64,000 nucleotides of DNA, from contig NZ_CP046703.1 of assembly GCF_009873495.1 (NCBI RefSeq), forward strand, positions 62,001-126,000, written 5' to 3'. The notes below the pieces were generated by a model, which did not search any database, had not been told where the DNA came from, and saw only the letters and a program-made list of their open reading frames with translations. The position numbers and the translations under genes are program-made. The DNA comes from Nostoc sp. ATCC 53789. Its GTDB lineage: Bacteria > Cyanobacteriota > Cyanobacteriia > Cyanobacteriales > Nostocaceae. This document shows, one piece after another, positions 1 to 8,656 of the stretch; position 1 is the stretch's first letter; each line of letters opens with the position of its first letter.

Positions 1-1044
1 AATACCTTTAATTACGGCATATATTTTATCGTTGTCCCGTTCAGCATCTTCTAACCGTTTCAGGACAATCATCCCGATACCTTCACCCAGCATCATCCCA
101 TCAGATTTAGCATCGAAAGGTTTGACATTTTCGCTAGGAGTAACCGCCGGGGTTTTGCTGAAGGAGATGTAAGCCATGATGGTGTTGTCGGTATCAACAC
201 CACCAGTCAGCATCATGTCAGAACGATGCTCAACTAGTTCGCTAATTGCCATTTTCAAAGCACCAAAGGAACTAGCACAAGCGGCATCAACTACGCAGTT
301 CAGTCCGCCAAAGTTTAGGCGATTGGCAATTCTACCCGCGACTACGTTAGCTAACATTCCAGGGAAAGCGTTCTCATCCCACTTCACATAAGCACTTTTG
401 ATTTTATCAACGATTTTTTTGGTATCCTCGTCAGATAAACCACTGCTTTTAAGAACCTTTTCCCAAATGGGATATTCCAACCTGGCAGAAAGCGGCATTC
501 CTAATTGCTTGGCCATAGCCACGCCTAAGATTACACCAACAGTCTCGCGGCTAAACTCACGTTTTTCGCCATAACCTGCATCTTCCATCGCTTCTTTCGC
601 AACCACTAAACTTAATAGTTGCGATACATCTGTGACTTCCAAAATGCTGGGTGGAATGCCGAATTCCATCGGGTTAAAATCTACCTCTGGAATAAACCCG
701 CCTCTTTTACAGTAGGTTTTATCTTCAGTAGTTCTCGGATTCGGATCGTAATAATCTTCGACACTCCAGTGAGTGGAAGGAACATCAGTAATACAGTCAA
801 TTTTGTTTACAATATTTTGCCAATATTCCCGCAAATTTCTGGCTTGAGGCAATAGAGAAGCCATCCCAACAATGGCGATAGGATTGTGTTGTAATTGTCT
901 GTTAATTTTGTTAATTGACACTGATTTATCTGATTTGTCTGATTTCATGTTTTTTTCCTCTATAGACCTCATCACAGCCTTTTCACAATTATTGATAAGG
1001 CTTTCTAACTCCGCTAAGGCAGTATCAATTGAATAAGCAGACAT
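1..1044 (-). CDS. hglE: HglE/PfaA-type polyketide synthase, N-terminal part (cut by window edge)
   Basis: Modular ketoacyl synthase expected to build the long-chain aglycone of heterocyst glycolipids. I translated the minus strand by hand: 348 codons stay open to the window edge, so the C-terminal part is missing. After about 50 polar, helical residues comes a ketosynthase domain with PIAIVGMASLLP, then GGFIPEVDFNPMEFGIPP, and the active-site DAACASS with Cys256. This N-terminal type is shared by PfaA and cyanobacterial HglE synthases. Two starts are possible: 1044, which gives the longest frame but has no Shine-Dalgarno, and ATG at 948, which has GAGGA at a good distance and starts MKSDKSDKS. 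The gene is divergent from hgdB, which supports the heterocyst glycolipid assignment. It could also be another PfaA-like synthase; the symbol rests on context. Confidence 0.75.
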   Translation of the reverse strand, partial: MSAYSIDTALAELESLINNCEKAVMRSIEEKNMKSDKSDKSVSINKINRQLQHNPIAIVGMASLLPQARNLREYWQNIVNKIDCITDVPSTHWSVEDYYDPNPRTTEDKTYCKRGGFIPEVDFNPMEFGIPPSILEVTDVSQLLSLVVAKEAMEDAGYGEKREFSRETVGVILGVAMAKQLGMPLSARLEYPIWEKVLKSSGLSDEDTKKIVDKIKSAYVKWDENAFPGMLANVVAGRIANRLNFGGLNCVVDAACASSFGALKMAISELVEHRSDMMLTGGVDTDNTIMAYISFSKTPAVTPSENVKPFDAKSDGMMLGEGIGMIVLKRLEDAERDNDKIYAVIKGI

Positions 1045-1228
1045 AGGGCATAGTTAGTACTGTGGATTGTGTAGTTACAGTAATTTCTGTTGCCTACTAA
1101 TTAATGGAAAACTCTGGTTTTGTAAGCAGTTAGCTATCTTATTTTTGCTAAATGCTTATCTCCAAATCGACACCACACGATACATACTGCCGGGGTAAAG
1201 CCTTATGTTTCCAGGCGACTTTGGCATA

Positions 1229-1260
1229 CTGCGTAGGCGTAGCCCGTCGTAGACATCGCG
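1229..1260. repeat. Dispersed Nostoc repeat (GCGTAGGCGTAGCCCG type)
   Basis: The text TGCGTAGGCGTAGCCCG followed by TCGTAGACATCGCG is a familiar interspersed cyanobacterial palindromic repeat. It is a single copy here, slightly degenerate, and lies upstream of the PKS gene. Confidence 0.6.
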
Positions 1261-2200
1261 AAAAAATGTTATCCAACGCTAGACTCTTGAAATTGTGGCA
1301 ATAGGTCAATAACGTTGTTAAAACTGGTAAAATAGTCTTGGAGTGTAATAGCTGCTTGACCAGTGAATTTAATCCATTTGTAATGGTAGAGATTTTGAGT
1401 AATGGTATCCTACTGGAGTGATGGAAACTGAGGAGTAGCTAAGAGAACAGAAATGTTTTTTCACCCGAAAGCTTTTGATTATCTAGCCTAACCACAGCAA
1501 CATAGCTGTTGTTAATGACAACGTTCTGTATCTCTAAAGTCATAGCCAATTTCAACGTTCGGGATAATGTATTTTATGCTATTTGAACTAGGAAAGTTGA
1601 CAAGTTCGTTACACAAAAGACACCACCTTTAACCCAAACTTATGCAAGTTCAAAAAGTAATGAAACGAGCAGACGATGATGGAGAAGCAGTTATCTTTAG
1701 TTATTTTTAATTTCAAAATCTCAATTAAATAACTAGTTTGTCTAACCACTTTAAAGCATTGAATTAATAAAAACACTAACATACTTTACAGAAACTAAAT
1801 CATTTCTTTAAAGTTATTTTATAAAGAAACATCCACAATTACTGATGTTAATTTGAATAAAATTCAGAACTTAAGTATAATTTGTGACTGTATAAATGTG
1901 TTAGAGATTTTGTTATCTACAGGTTAGATAGAAGTTTTCTGTGAATTAAGTTAACAATGCAAATCTGTTGTCTACTAAGTAACAATTCAAGAAATACATA
2001 GATAAATTGGATGATCATAAGTATATTTTCTCAGAGAAACATCATAATTTAGTCAAAGTTTCTGGTTATTTTTCAATATAAGTCAAGTTAAGAAGTAAAG
2101 CGGTTATTTATAAAGCAAATGTTAATTTTTACTATGTTGCTTGATAAACATAATCATGATTGCATTAGTTAAAAAGGCGGTTAGAAAACCAGAGCGAATG

Positions 2201-2298
2201 GGATGCCTACGCCACACTGTATGTAGCTTGCTTCACCGTAGGAGTATATGGCTACACAAACATTCCACCCTTTGCGTTCGCGCAGGGTAGACCACCCC
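2201..2298. repeat. Degenerate dispersed palindromic repeat
   Basis: Begins GGATGCCTACGCC, continues with CACCGTAGGAGTATATGGCTACAC and ends with TTCGCGCAGGGTAGACCACC. The segments resemble pieces of the GATGCCTACGGCGGGCTACGCC repeat family, here diverged. It lies in the gap upstream of hgdB. Confidence 0.45.
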
Positions 2299-2965
2299 TA
2301 ATCAAAATTGGGTATTTAAAACCCACGAAGGTGGATAAAGTCTTGTATAGGTGCGGTTTCTAAGCACCCTTTAATTACTATGAGTAAAACTAATAATAAT
2401 GTCTTATACTACACAACCCTGTTAACAAGAATCTGTTAGTAATATCAAATCTACTTAATCACTAACTATCTGTTGGTATTTAATTAGCAGACAAAAGATT
2501 AGTAATGAATACATTTTTTCAGCATTTAATCTTACCGTGAACAAATTTTTAGTGAGAAAATCAGGACTTATGCAAAGTTAATCGGTTGACAAAAATCAAT
2601 TTCTACGCCATAGTTAATAACAAGTTTATCCAAGTTTTGATTTCATTTTTATTGGCGCTTACTTGTTCTTGAGAGTTAAGTTTTCTGGTTAGCGCTATTG
2701 TATTTTAAGCTACTGGATTAGATGTCAAATTAGGATATAACTTAGGAAGCTTTGAAGTAACACCACCATTAATTTTCACGCCACAATAGTAATTTTGGGC
2801 TGTAAAAGCGTACAACAATTCATATAAAACCACTTTAGATACATCCACTTGATTAAGGTAGAAACCTTAGAGGAAAAGCTCTCTAAGTAATTTGTGGATG
2901 AGTCTATTCTAATGGACTAAATATAACCAGGCTATCCCCTAAAAAAGCAGAATTGGAATGAAAAG

Positions 2966-4174
2966 ATGGCAGTAAATAAAGAAAACCGATTATTTACAAA
3001 ACCCGTAGGTAGATCGCAATTAATTTTAGCAGCTTCTCTAACTTTAGCAGCCGGATTAATAGCTTTTTATAGTTTGGTACCATTTTGGTCTAAACCTAAA
3101 GTTGTGACACCAGCAGCGAATCCGCCAAAGGCTGCCACGCCTGTAAAAGTTGCTGTAACTGCTTTGGGACGTTTGGAGCCAGAAGGCGAAGTTACTTCTT
3201 TGACTGCTCCTGCTTCTAATAATGGGGTGAGAGTAGATAGACTGTTGGTGAAAGAAGGAGAGACGGTTAAAGCAGGGCAATTATTAGCCTATCTAGAAAA
3301 CTATGGTCGTTCTAGAACCGCATTGCAACAGGCTTTAGACCAACTGCAAGTTGCCAAAGCGAAACTAGCGCAGGTTAAATCTGGAGCGAAAACCGGAGAT
3401 ATCGATGCTCAAAAGGCAGCGATCGCACGTTTAGAGCCACAATACAAAGGGGATGTTGCTACTCAAGAGGCGACAATCGCCCGCATCCAGGCTGAGGTAG
3501 ATAATGCTCAAGCTGAGAACAATCGCTATCAGCAATTATATAAACAAGGTGCGATCGCTGCTTCTGTAGCAGATACCAAAGCTTTGCAACTCAAGACTAC
3601 ACAGCAGCAGCTATCAGAAGCCCAAGCCACCCTCAAGCGCACTCAAGACACATTCCAAGAACAGAAAAAGCAAGCACAAGCACAACTTACCAGTATTAGC
3701 GAAGTGCGTAGTGTAGATGTTCAAGTCGCGCAAACCGAAGTCAACAGTGCCACAACTTCTGTTCAACAAGCAAAAGCCGACTTGGATTTAAGTTACATCA
3801 AATCTCCCATAAATGGCAAAATTTTAAAAATTCACGCCAAAACCGGAGAAGTTATCAGCACCAGTAGAGGATTTGCGGAGATAGGTAAAACATCTCAAAT
3901 GTATGTGATTGCAGAGGTGTATCAAACCGATGTTCAAAAAGTGCGTGTAGGACAAAAAGCCACAATTACCAGCACTGCATTTACTGGAACAATAAAAGGA
4001 ACTGTAAAAGAGATTGGTTGGCAAGTTGACAAGCAAAACATCTTCAGCATCAACCCTGGCTCAGATACAGACCGCAGAATAATTGAAGTGAAAATCTCCA
4101 TCGATAATCCCGCAGATAGTGAAAAGGTCGCTCGTTTAACTAACTTACAAGTGGATGTCGCCATTCATATTTAG
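2966..4174 (+). CDS. hgdB: HgdB, DevB-like HlyD-family membrane fusion protein
   Basis: Periplasmic adaptor of a DevBCA-type exporter, expected to link an inner-membrane ABC transporter to a TolC-like outer-membrane channel for heterocyst glycolipid deposition. The 402 residues show one N-terminal membrane segment (about 20-40), a biotinyl/lipoyl-like half around GRLEPEGEV to AGQLLAYLE (75-115), a long Gln/Ala-rich coiled coil (about 110-265), then the second lipoyl half at SYIKSPINGKILKI and a beta-barrel end. This layout is typical of DevB. The next gene is a DevC homologue 59 bases on, followed by an epimerase, which matches the hgdB-hgdC-hgdA order known in Anabaena sp. PCC 7120. The name is inferred from that synteny; family membership is certain. 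Confidence 0.8.
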   Translation: MAVNKENRLFTKPVGRSQLILAASLTLAAGLIAFYSLVPFWSKPKVVTPAANPPKAATPVKVAVTALGRLEPEGEVTSLTAPASNNGVRVDRLLVKEGETVKAGQLLAYLENYGRSRTALQQALDQLQVAKAKLAQVKSGAKTGDIDAQKAAIARLEPQYKGDVATQEATIARIQAEVDNAQAENNRYQQLYKQGAIAASVADTKALQLKTTQQQLSEAQATLKRTQDTFQEQKKQAQAQLTSISEVRSVDVQVAQTEVNSATTSVQQAKADLDLSYIKSPINGKILKIHAKTGEVISTSRGFAEIGKTSQMYVIAEVYQTDVQKVRVGQKATITSTAFTGTIKGTVKEIGWQVDKQNIFSINPGSDTDRRIIEVKISIDNPADSEKVARLTNLQVDVAIHI

Positions 4175-4193
4175 TCATAGGGCATAGGTCATT

Positions 4194-4239
4194 CACAAAT
4201 GACAAATGACCAATGACAAATGACCAATGACAAATGACA
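4194..4239 (+). repeat. Short tandem repeat of ATGACAAATGACCA units
   Basis: Four to five imperfect copies of a 7-base unit (GACAAAT / GACCAAT) fill the hgdB-hgdC gap. Such low-complexity tracts are common between Nostoc genes. It creates a spurious in-frame ATG at 4234 just upstream of the likely hgdC start. Confidence 0.7.
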
Positions 4240-4248
4240 AATAAATCC

Positions 4249-5427
4249 ATGAATTTCAAAATTCCTTTAGGATGGCTACAGCTAGCACAGCAAAAAGTTC
4301 GTTTACTAGTAGCTGTAGCCGGGATTGGTTTTATTGTGCTGCTAATGTTTGTGCAACTTGGTTTTCAAGATGCTCTTTATTCCAGTGCAACTGCTGTGCA
4401 TCAAAATCTCAAAGGAGATTTATTTTTAGTGAGTTCGCAATATAAATCTTTGACCTCAAATCAAAGTTTTTCACGGACTCGTTTGTACCAATCCCTGGGG
4501 TTTGATGGCGTAGAGTCAGTTAGCCCCATGTATTTGCAATTTGCCAAACTAAAAAATCCGGCTACTAGTGAGAAATATTCAATATATGTTATTGGTTTCG
4601 ATCCAGGTAGACCGGTAATGAATCTCCCAGAAGTTGAGAAAAATTTAGATAAACTCAAAATTCCTGATGTTGTGCTTTTTGATAGGGGTTCTCGCCCAGA
4701 GTTTGGCCCAATAGCTGAAAAATTTAATGGGGGAGAGACTGCACAAACAATTGAAATATTTCCCTACAGTTCATTGATTGGCTATAGAGTGAGAATAGGT
4801 GGTTTATTCACATTAGGCCCTTCGTTTGGGGTAGACGGAAATTTACTTGTTAGTGACTCAACTTTTTTGAGGATAAATCCCAATACTCGTCCGGCGGATA
4901 TGATAGATATCGGTTTGATTTCACTCAAACCTGGTACTAATGCCGAAAACGTACTGAAAAATTTACAAGCAAATTTGCCTAATGATGTCCAAGTTTTTAC
5001 ACGCCAAGGCTTTATTAATTTTGAGAAACAATACTGGGCTGTCAGAACACCCATTGGTTTTATTCTTAACTTGATGTTGACAATGGCTGCGGTTGTTGGT
5101 GTGGTTATTGTTTATCAAATTCTTTACAGCAATATTGCAACTCAGTTCGTTGCTTACGCCACTTTGAAAGCCATAGGTTATGCCAATAGCTATTTATTGA
5201 ATGTCGTATTTCAGCAAGCTTTAATTTTGGCAATCTTAGGTTATATTCCAGGATTCATTACTTCTGTCTTGTTATATAGTTTTGCCGCAGAAGCCACTAA
5301 ACTACCAATAGTTATGACAACTAATAATGCAGTGATTGTCTTAACTTCAACAGTTTTAATGTGTATAACATCAGGAGCGCTTGCTATCAACAAACTCCGC
5401 TCCGCAGATCCGGGAGATATTTTCTAG
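4249..5427 (+). CDS. hgdC: HgdC, DevC-like ABC transporter permease
   Basis: Inner-membrane permease (MacB/FtsX-like, DevC family) partner of HgdB. One N-terminal membrane helix (about 20-40) is followed by a large periplasmic domain and three C-terminal helices (about 260-290, 315-340, 355-380), the standard DevC topology. I chose ATG 4249 (MNFKIPLGWLQLAQQK) because DevC proteins start just before the PLxWLQL motif; the ATG at 4234 lies inside a tandem repeat. No DevA-type ATPase gene follows, so the ATPase must be encoded elsewhere or shared. The 59-base gap to hgdB suggests one transcript. Confidence 0.8.
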   Translation: MNFKIPLGWLQLAQQKVRLLVAVAGIGFIVLLMFVQLGFQDALYSSATAVHQNLKGDLFLVSSQYKSLTSNQSFSRTRLYQSLGFDGVESVSPMYLQFAKLKNPATSEKYSIYVIGFDPGRPVMNLPEVEKNLDKLKIPDVVLFDRGSRPEFGPIAEKFNGGETAQTIEIFPYSSLIGYRVRIGGLFTLGPSFGVDGNLLVSDSTFLRINPNTRPADMIDIGLISLKPGTNAENVLKNLQANLPNDVQVFTRQGFINFEKQYWAVRTPIGFILNLMLTMAAVVGVVIVYQILYSNIATQFVAYATLKAIGYANSYLLNVVFQQALILAILGYIPGFITSVLLYSFAAEATKLPIVMTTNNAVIVLTSTVLMCITSGALAINKLRSADPGDIF

Positions 5428-5634
5428 CTATTCGTTGCATCAAAATAATCAAATTTTTTGCCATGATATAGACTAATAACTAAGCGTTGGTTCAGGCTCT
5501 CCACAGAAAAATTCTTCTTTATACCAATTTTAGATTTTAGATTAAAAGTCTTTAGCTGAATTTAAATTTGGTATAAAATTTCAGTTTTTTATCTAACAAG
5601 TCAAGTTCACCTATTTAACAATAATTCCGATTTT

Positions 5635-6639
5635 ATGAACCTCAAAGATAAAACCCTGCTAATTACCGGGATTGATGAATTTGTCGGTTTGCGTACAGCC
5701 GAGTTAGCCATCGCACAAGGAATGAAGGTTCGTGGACTTAAAAGTTCTACAGAACAAAACAAACAATTACAAAATTTAGGTGTTGAGATAATTATTGGTC
5801 GTATCACAGATTCTACTATTGCTCAAAAAGCTTGTCAGGGAGTAGATATCGTTTTACATACAGATCAACTTGCCGAAGAAGCTGGCGCAATTAAGAATTT
5901 TCGTGATGTCAATGTTGGCGGTACTGTCAACATGGCTAAAGCCGCTAAACAGGCTGGTGTCAAAACATTTGTGCATCTTTCTAGTGTAATGGTTTACGGT
6001 TTCAACTATCCCAATGGTGTTACAGAATCCGGGCCACTTTCGGGCGAAAATAATCCTTACTGTGAAACAAAAATAGAAGCAGAAGCAGCAGTTTTAGAAC
6101 TGAATAATCCTCCAGATTTTGGCATCATCGTTATTCGAGCCGGAGATGTTTATGGCCCAGGAAGTATACCCTGGATAGTCAGACCGGTTCTGATGATGCG
6201 CCAAAAATTATTTGCCTGTGCAAATGATGGCAAAGGAGTAATCAATCATGTATATATAGATAACCTGATTGATGGCATCTTTCTGGCGATAGAAAAAGAA
6301 ACCTACGGTGAAATATTTAATATCACCGACGGACAAGAAACTTCGTGGAAAGAGTATTTTATGCGTTTAGCAGCAATGGAAGGTTTATCAGCACCCCTTT
6401 CATTACCGAAAGATGAAATCAAGTTGTTTCTAAAACTACGTGTTCAAGGACAAAAACTTTTTCGAAAAAAAGTTGATATTCTACCAGAGTCTATAGATTT
6501 TATGACTCGTCCTTATGCTTATTCTATTGTCAAAGCACAAAGCCTGTTGAATTATAAACCGACAATTGACCTAGAAGAAGGAATGCAGCGAACACATGAA
6601 TGGCTGCAAAAAACAGATATTCAAAGCTTGATTAAATAG
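5635..6639 (+). CDS. hgdA: HgdA, NAD-dependent sugar epimerase/dehydratase
   Basis: Extended short-chain dehydrogenase of the UDP-glucose 4-epimerase type, proposed to supply a nucleotide sugar for glycolipid head groups. The Rossmann fold opens with TGIDEFVG (residues 11-18), the Ser region is HLSSVMVYG near 115, and the catalytic YxxxK is YCETK (142-146). The length of 334 is normal. It sits 207 bases after hgdC, the same place as the hgdA epimerase gene in Anabaena sp. PCC 7120. Substrate is not visible from sequence; a 3-beta-HSD-like oxidoreductase is the alternative reading. Confidence 0.7.
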   Translation: MNLKDKTLLITGIDEFVGLRTAELAIAQGMKVRGLKSSTEQNKQLQNLGVEIIIGRITDSTIAQKACQGVDIVLHTDQLAEEAGAIKNFRDVNVGGTVNMAKAAKQAGVKTFVHLSSVMVYGFNYPNGVTESGPLSGENNPYCETKIEAEAAVLELNNPPDFGIIVIRAGDVYGPGSIPWIVRPVLMMRQKLFACANDGKGVINHVYIDNLIDGIFLAIEKETYGEIFNITDGQETSWKEYFMRLAAMEGLSAPLSLPKDEIKLFLKLRVQGQKLFRKKVDILPESIDFMTRPYAYSIVKAQSLLNYKPTIDLEEGMQRTHEWLQKTDIQSLIK

Positions 6640-6851
6640 TCAACAGATTTTAAGAATTCAGGAGTCATAATTCAGGATAATTATAAAATCAATAGGCAAT
6701 AGCACGGTTGATTGAAATTATTCAGCTTAAGTATCAAATTATTCTGTATTCTGACTTCTGGCTTCTGAATTCTCAATTCCTACGTTGCATCTGCCTAACA
6801 ATTATCTGCAATTGAGCATAAAATAATCCACAGATTTTCCGAATACTTGTT

Positions 6852-7835
6852 ATGAGTAGCAATCAGCCACGATTGAGCATCGGATTACCTGTATACAATG
6901 GCGAAAAATTTATCAAAGAAGCCATAGATTCACTCTTGGCTCAAACTTTTGAAGATTTTGAGCTAATTATTTCAGATAATGCATCTACAGATAAAACTGA
7001 GGAAATCTGTAGAGCTTATGCAAACAAAGACCAACGTATCTGTTACTACCGCAATGACAAGAATATCGGTTGCGCTCGTAACTTCAATCGTGTCTTTAAA
7101 TTGTCTTCGGGTGAGTACTTTAAATGGGCAGCTTATGATGATCTACATGCTCCAGATTTTATCAAGAAGTGTGTTGAAGTACTTGACCAAGACCCTAGCA
7201 TAGTCTTGTGTCACTCCCAGACATATTTCATTGATGAACAGGGTAATTTTCTCCAAAATTACGAGATAAAACTTCAGGCAGATGCACTAAAAGCACACGA
7301 GCGTTTTCATGAGTTACTGACGAAACATTTATGTTATCAATGTTACGGAGTAATTCGCACTAGTGCCCTGAAAATGATACCGCAGATGGGTGGTTACGGT
7401 AATGCAGATGGAATTCTCTTGTTAAGACTTGGTATTCTTGGCAGGTTTTATGAAATCCCTGAATACCTTTTTTTTGCCAGAAGCCATCCGCAACAATCAA
7501 TGAGTATGTATTTCCCTAATTATTTGTTGTTTGCTAACAACACTAAAAAAACCTCATTGAGTATGCTACCTGATTTCTATGCTTATGCAGTGTGGTTTGA
7601 TTCAGAAAAGAAAGGACAAATTTTATTGCCACATTGGAGAATAATCTGGGAGTATCTACTCTCTATATGGCGTAGTCCCCTGAGTTTTAATGAGCAGCTT
7701 TGTTGTTATAGAAGCCTACATCAGCAGTTAAAAGGGGCAGAATATCTTTTGCTGAAAGATTTACTAAGAGTGCTGCAAGTGCTTTGGAAAGGCCGGCAAC
7801 CAGCAGCAATTGGAAAACATCAAGTCATACATTGA
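6852..7835 (+). CDS. GT2-family glycosyltransferase
   Basis: Cytoplasmic GT-A fold transferase. The N-terminus reads LSIGLPVYNGEKFIKEAIDSLL, then ISDNASTDKT, and the metal-binding acidic pair is in AAYDDLHAP near residue 96. There is no clear membrane helix. Length 327 is normal for a GT2 with a C-terminal helical tail. It lies between hgdA and the DUF2141 gene on the same strand, which suggests a role in sugar transfer to heterocyst glycolipid or envelope polysaccharide. That role is inferred from location only. Confidence 0.75.
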   Translation: MSSNQPRLSIGLPVYNGEKFIKEAIDSLLAQTFEDFELIISDNASTDKTEEICRAYANKDQRICYYRNDKNIGCARNFNRVFKLSSGEYFKWAAYDDLHAPDFIKKCVEVLDQDPSIVLCHSQTYFIDEQGNFLQNYEIKLQADALKAHERFHELLTKHLCYQCYGVIRTSALKMIPQMGGYGNADGILLLRLGILGRFYEIPEYLFFARSHPQQSMSMYFPNYLLFANNTKKTSLSMLPDFYAYAVWFDSEKKGQILLPHWRIIWEYLLSIWRSPLSFNEQLCCYRSLHQQLKGAEYLLLKDLLRVLQVLWKGRQPAAIGKHQVIH

Positions 7836-7911
7836 ACAAATCAGTTCAGAAAAAGCTGGAAAATATAGCTTTTTCTCAGATCCAAAATTACCTATCTTTC
7901 ACTACAAAATT

Positions 7912-8379
7912 ATGCTGAAACTATCTCATTTATCTCATGTTTTACTTGCTACTTTAGTGAGCCTTAGCTTTGCTAAAACAGTAAATGCAGAATCAACCGC
8001 AACACTTAGTGTTGTGGTAAATGGCATACAACACAAAAAAGGTGAGATTTGCTTTAGAGTTTACGCAACTGAAAAAGGATTTCCGATGAGTAATTCTAGT
8101 GGTTCTCAAAGTGGCTGCGCTAAGATTACTGGCAATTCTGTTAAAAAAGATTTCTCCGGTTTGAAGCCTGGAACTTATGCTGTCGCCGTTGTTGACGATC
8201 AAAATGGCGATCGCAAACTCAATAAAGATTTTTTTGGTATTCCCACAGAAGGTTTTGGAATTTCCAAAAACCCAACTGTGTCTATACAAACGGGTACACC
8301 AAAGTTTCGTGATGCCAGTTTTGTTGTAAATAAAAATACAACAGTCAACATTATCATGAAATATTCGCTGGATTCATAA
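7912..8379 (+). CDS. Secreted DUF2141 family protein
   Basis: Small exported protein of unknown function. I chose ATG 7912 because it gives a textbook signal peptide (MLKLSHLSHVLLATLVSLSF, cleavage after VNA). A longer frame opens at 7810 but overlaps the previous gene by 26 bases and adds a polar leader. The mature part, about 130 residues, has the DUF2141 pattern: an N-terminal beta strand, ICFRVYATEKGFP, GLKPGTYAVAVVDDQNGD, LNKDFFGIPTEGFGIS. It is expected in the periplasm. Location within the glycolipid island hints at an envelope role. Confidence 0.75.
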   Translation: MLKLSHLSHVLLATLVSLSFAKTVNAESTATLSVVVNGIQHKKGEICFRVYATEKGFPMSNSSGSQSGCAKITGNSVKKDFSGLKPGTYAVAVVDDQNGDRKLNKDFFGIPTEGFGISKNPTVSIQTGTPKFRDASFVVNKNTTVNIIMKYSLDS

Positions 8380-8389
8380 AGGTCATAGA

Positions 8390-8572
8390 GGAGAGGTTAC
8401 AGGGTACACCCGGATTTCTCACGCATAGTGTAGGCAGAGGGAGAAGAGGAGTGTGGGGAGTGTGGGGGGTAAGACTTCTTCCCCATCCTCCCACACTTCC
8501 CACACCTCCCACACCCCTTGGATTTCTCACAAGTGAGAAATCCAGGTACAGACTATTCCCTGTAACCTCTCC
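8390..8572. repeat. 183-bp compound inverted repeat
   Basis: Perfect 15-base arms (8390-8404 and 8558-8572) enclose a second 11-base pair (GGATTTCTCAC at 8412-8422 with GTGAGAAATCC at 8533-8543). Inside them are GT-rich and CA-rich arms, GTGTGGGGAG from 8451 and CCCACACCTCCCACACCCC ending near 8517. A further copy of GGATTTCTCAC at 8520-8530 makes its own small palindrome with 8533-8543. No frame of note is inside. It may be a MITE-like element or a very stable RNA hairpin. Confidence 0.75.
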
Positions 8573-8656
8573 CCTAATTACCAATTATTCAGAATTACGG
8601 TTTAGATCACACCTACATATAAACAAGCCGATATTCTACCGGAGACTAAAAATTTA

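Larger units (their letters stand above)
1045..2965. other. Long AT-rich divergent intergenic region
   Basis: 1.9 kb separates the divergent PKS and hgdB genes. I see no convincing coding frame. It holds two dispersed cyanobacterial repeats (about 1229-1260 and 2201-2298) and otherwise AT-rich DNA that presumably includes both promoters and long leaders. I looked for an NtcA box (GTA-N8-TAC) and found only a near miss with nine spacer bases around 1400. No tRNA or known riboswitch pattern was recognised. Confidence 0.6.

Noticed and set aside
1045-2965. NtcA binding site for the glycolipid genes
   Set aside because: Only a near match with nine spacer bases (GTA-N9-TAC near 1400) was seen; the consensus needs eight.
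4180-4240. CRISPR-like array between hgdB and hgdC
   Set aside because: Units are 7-14 bases with no spacers; this is a simple tandem repeat.
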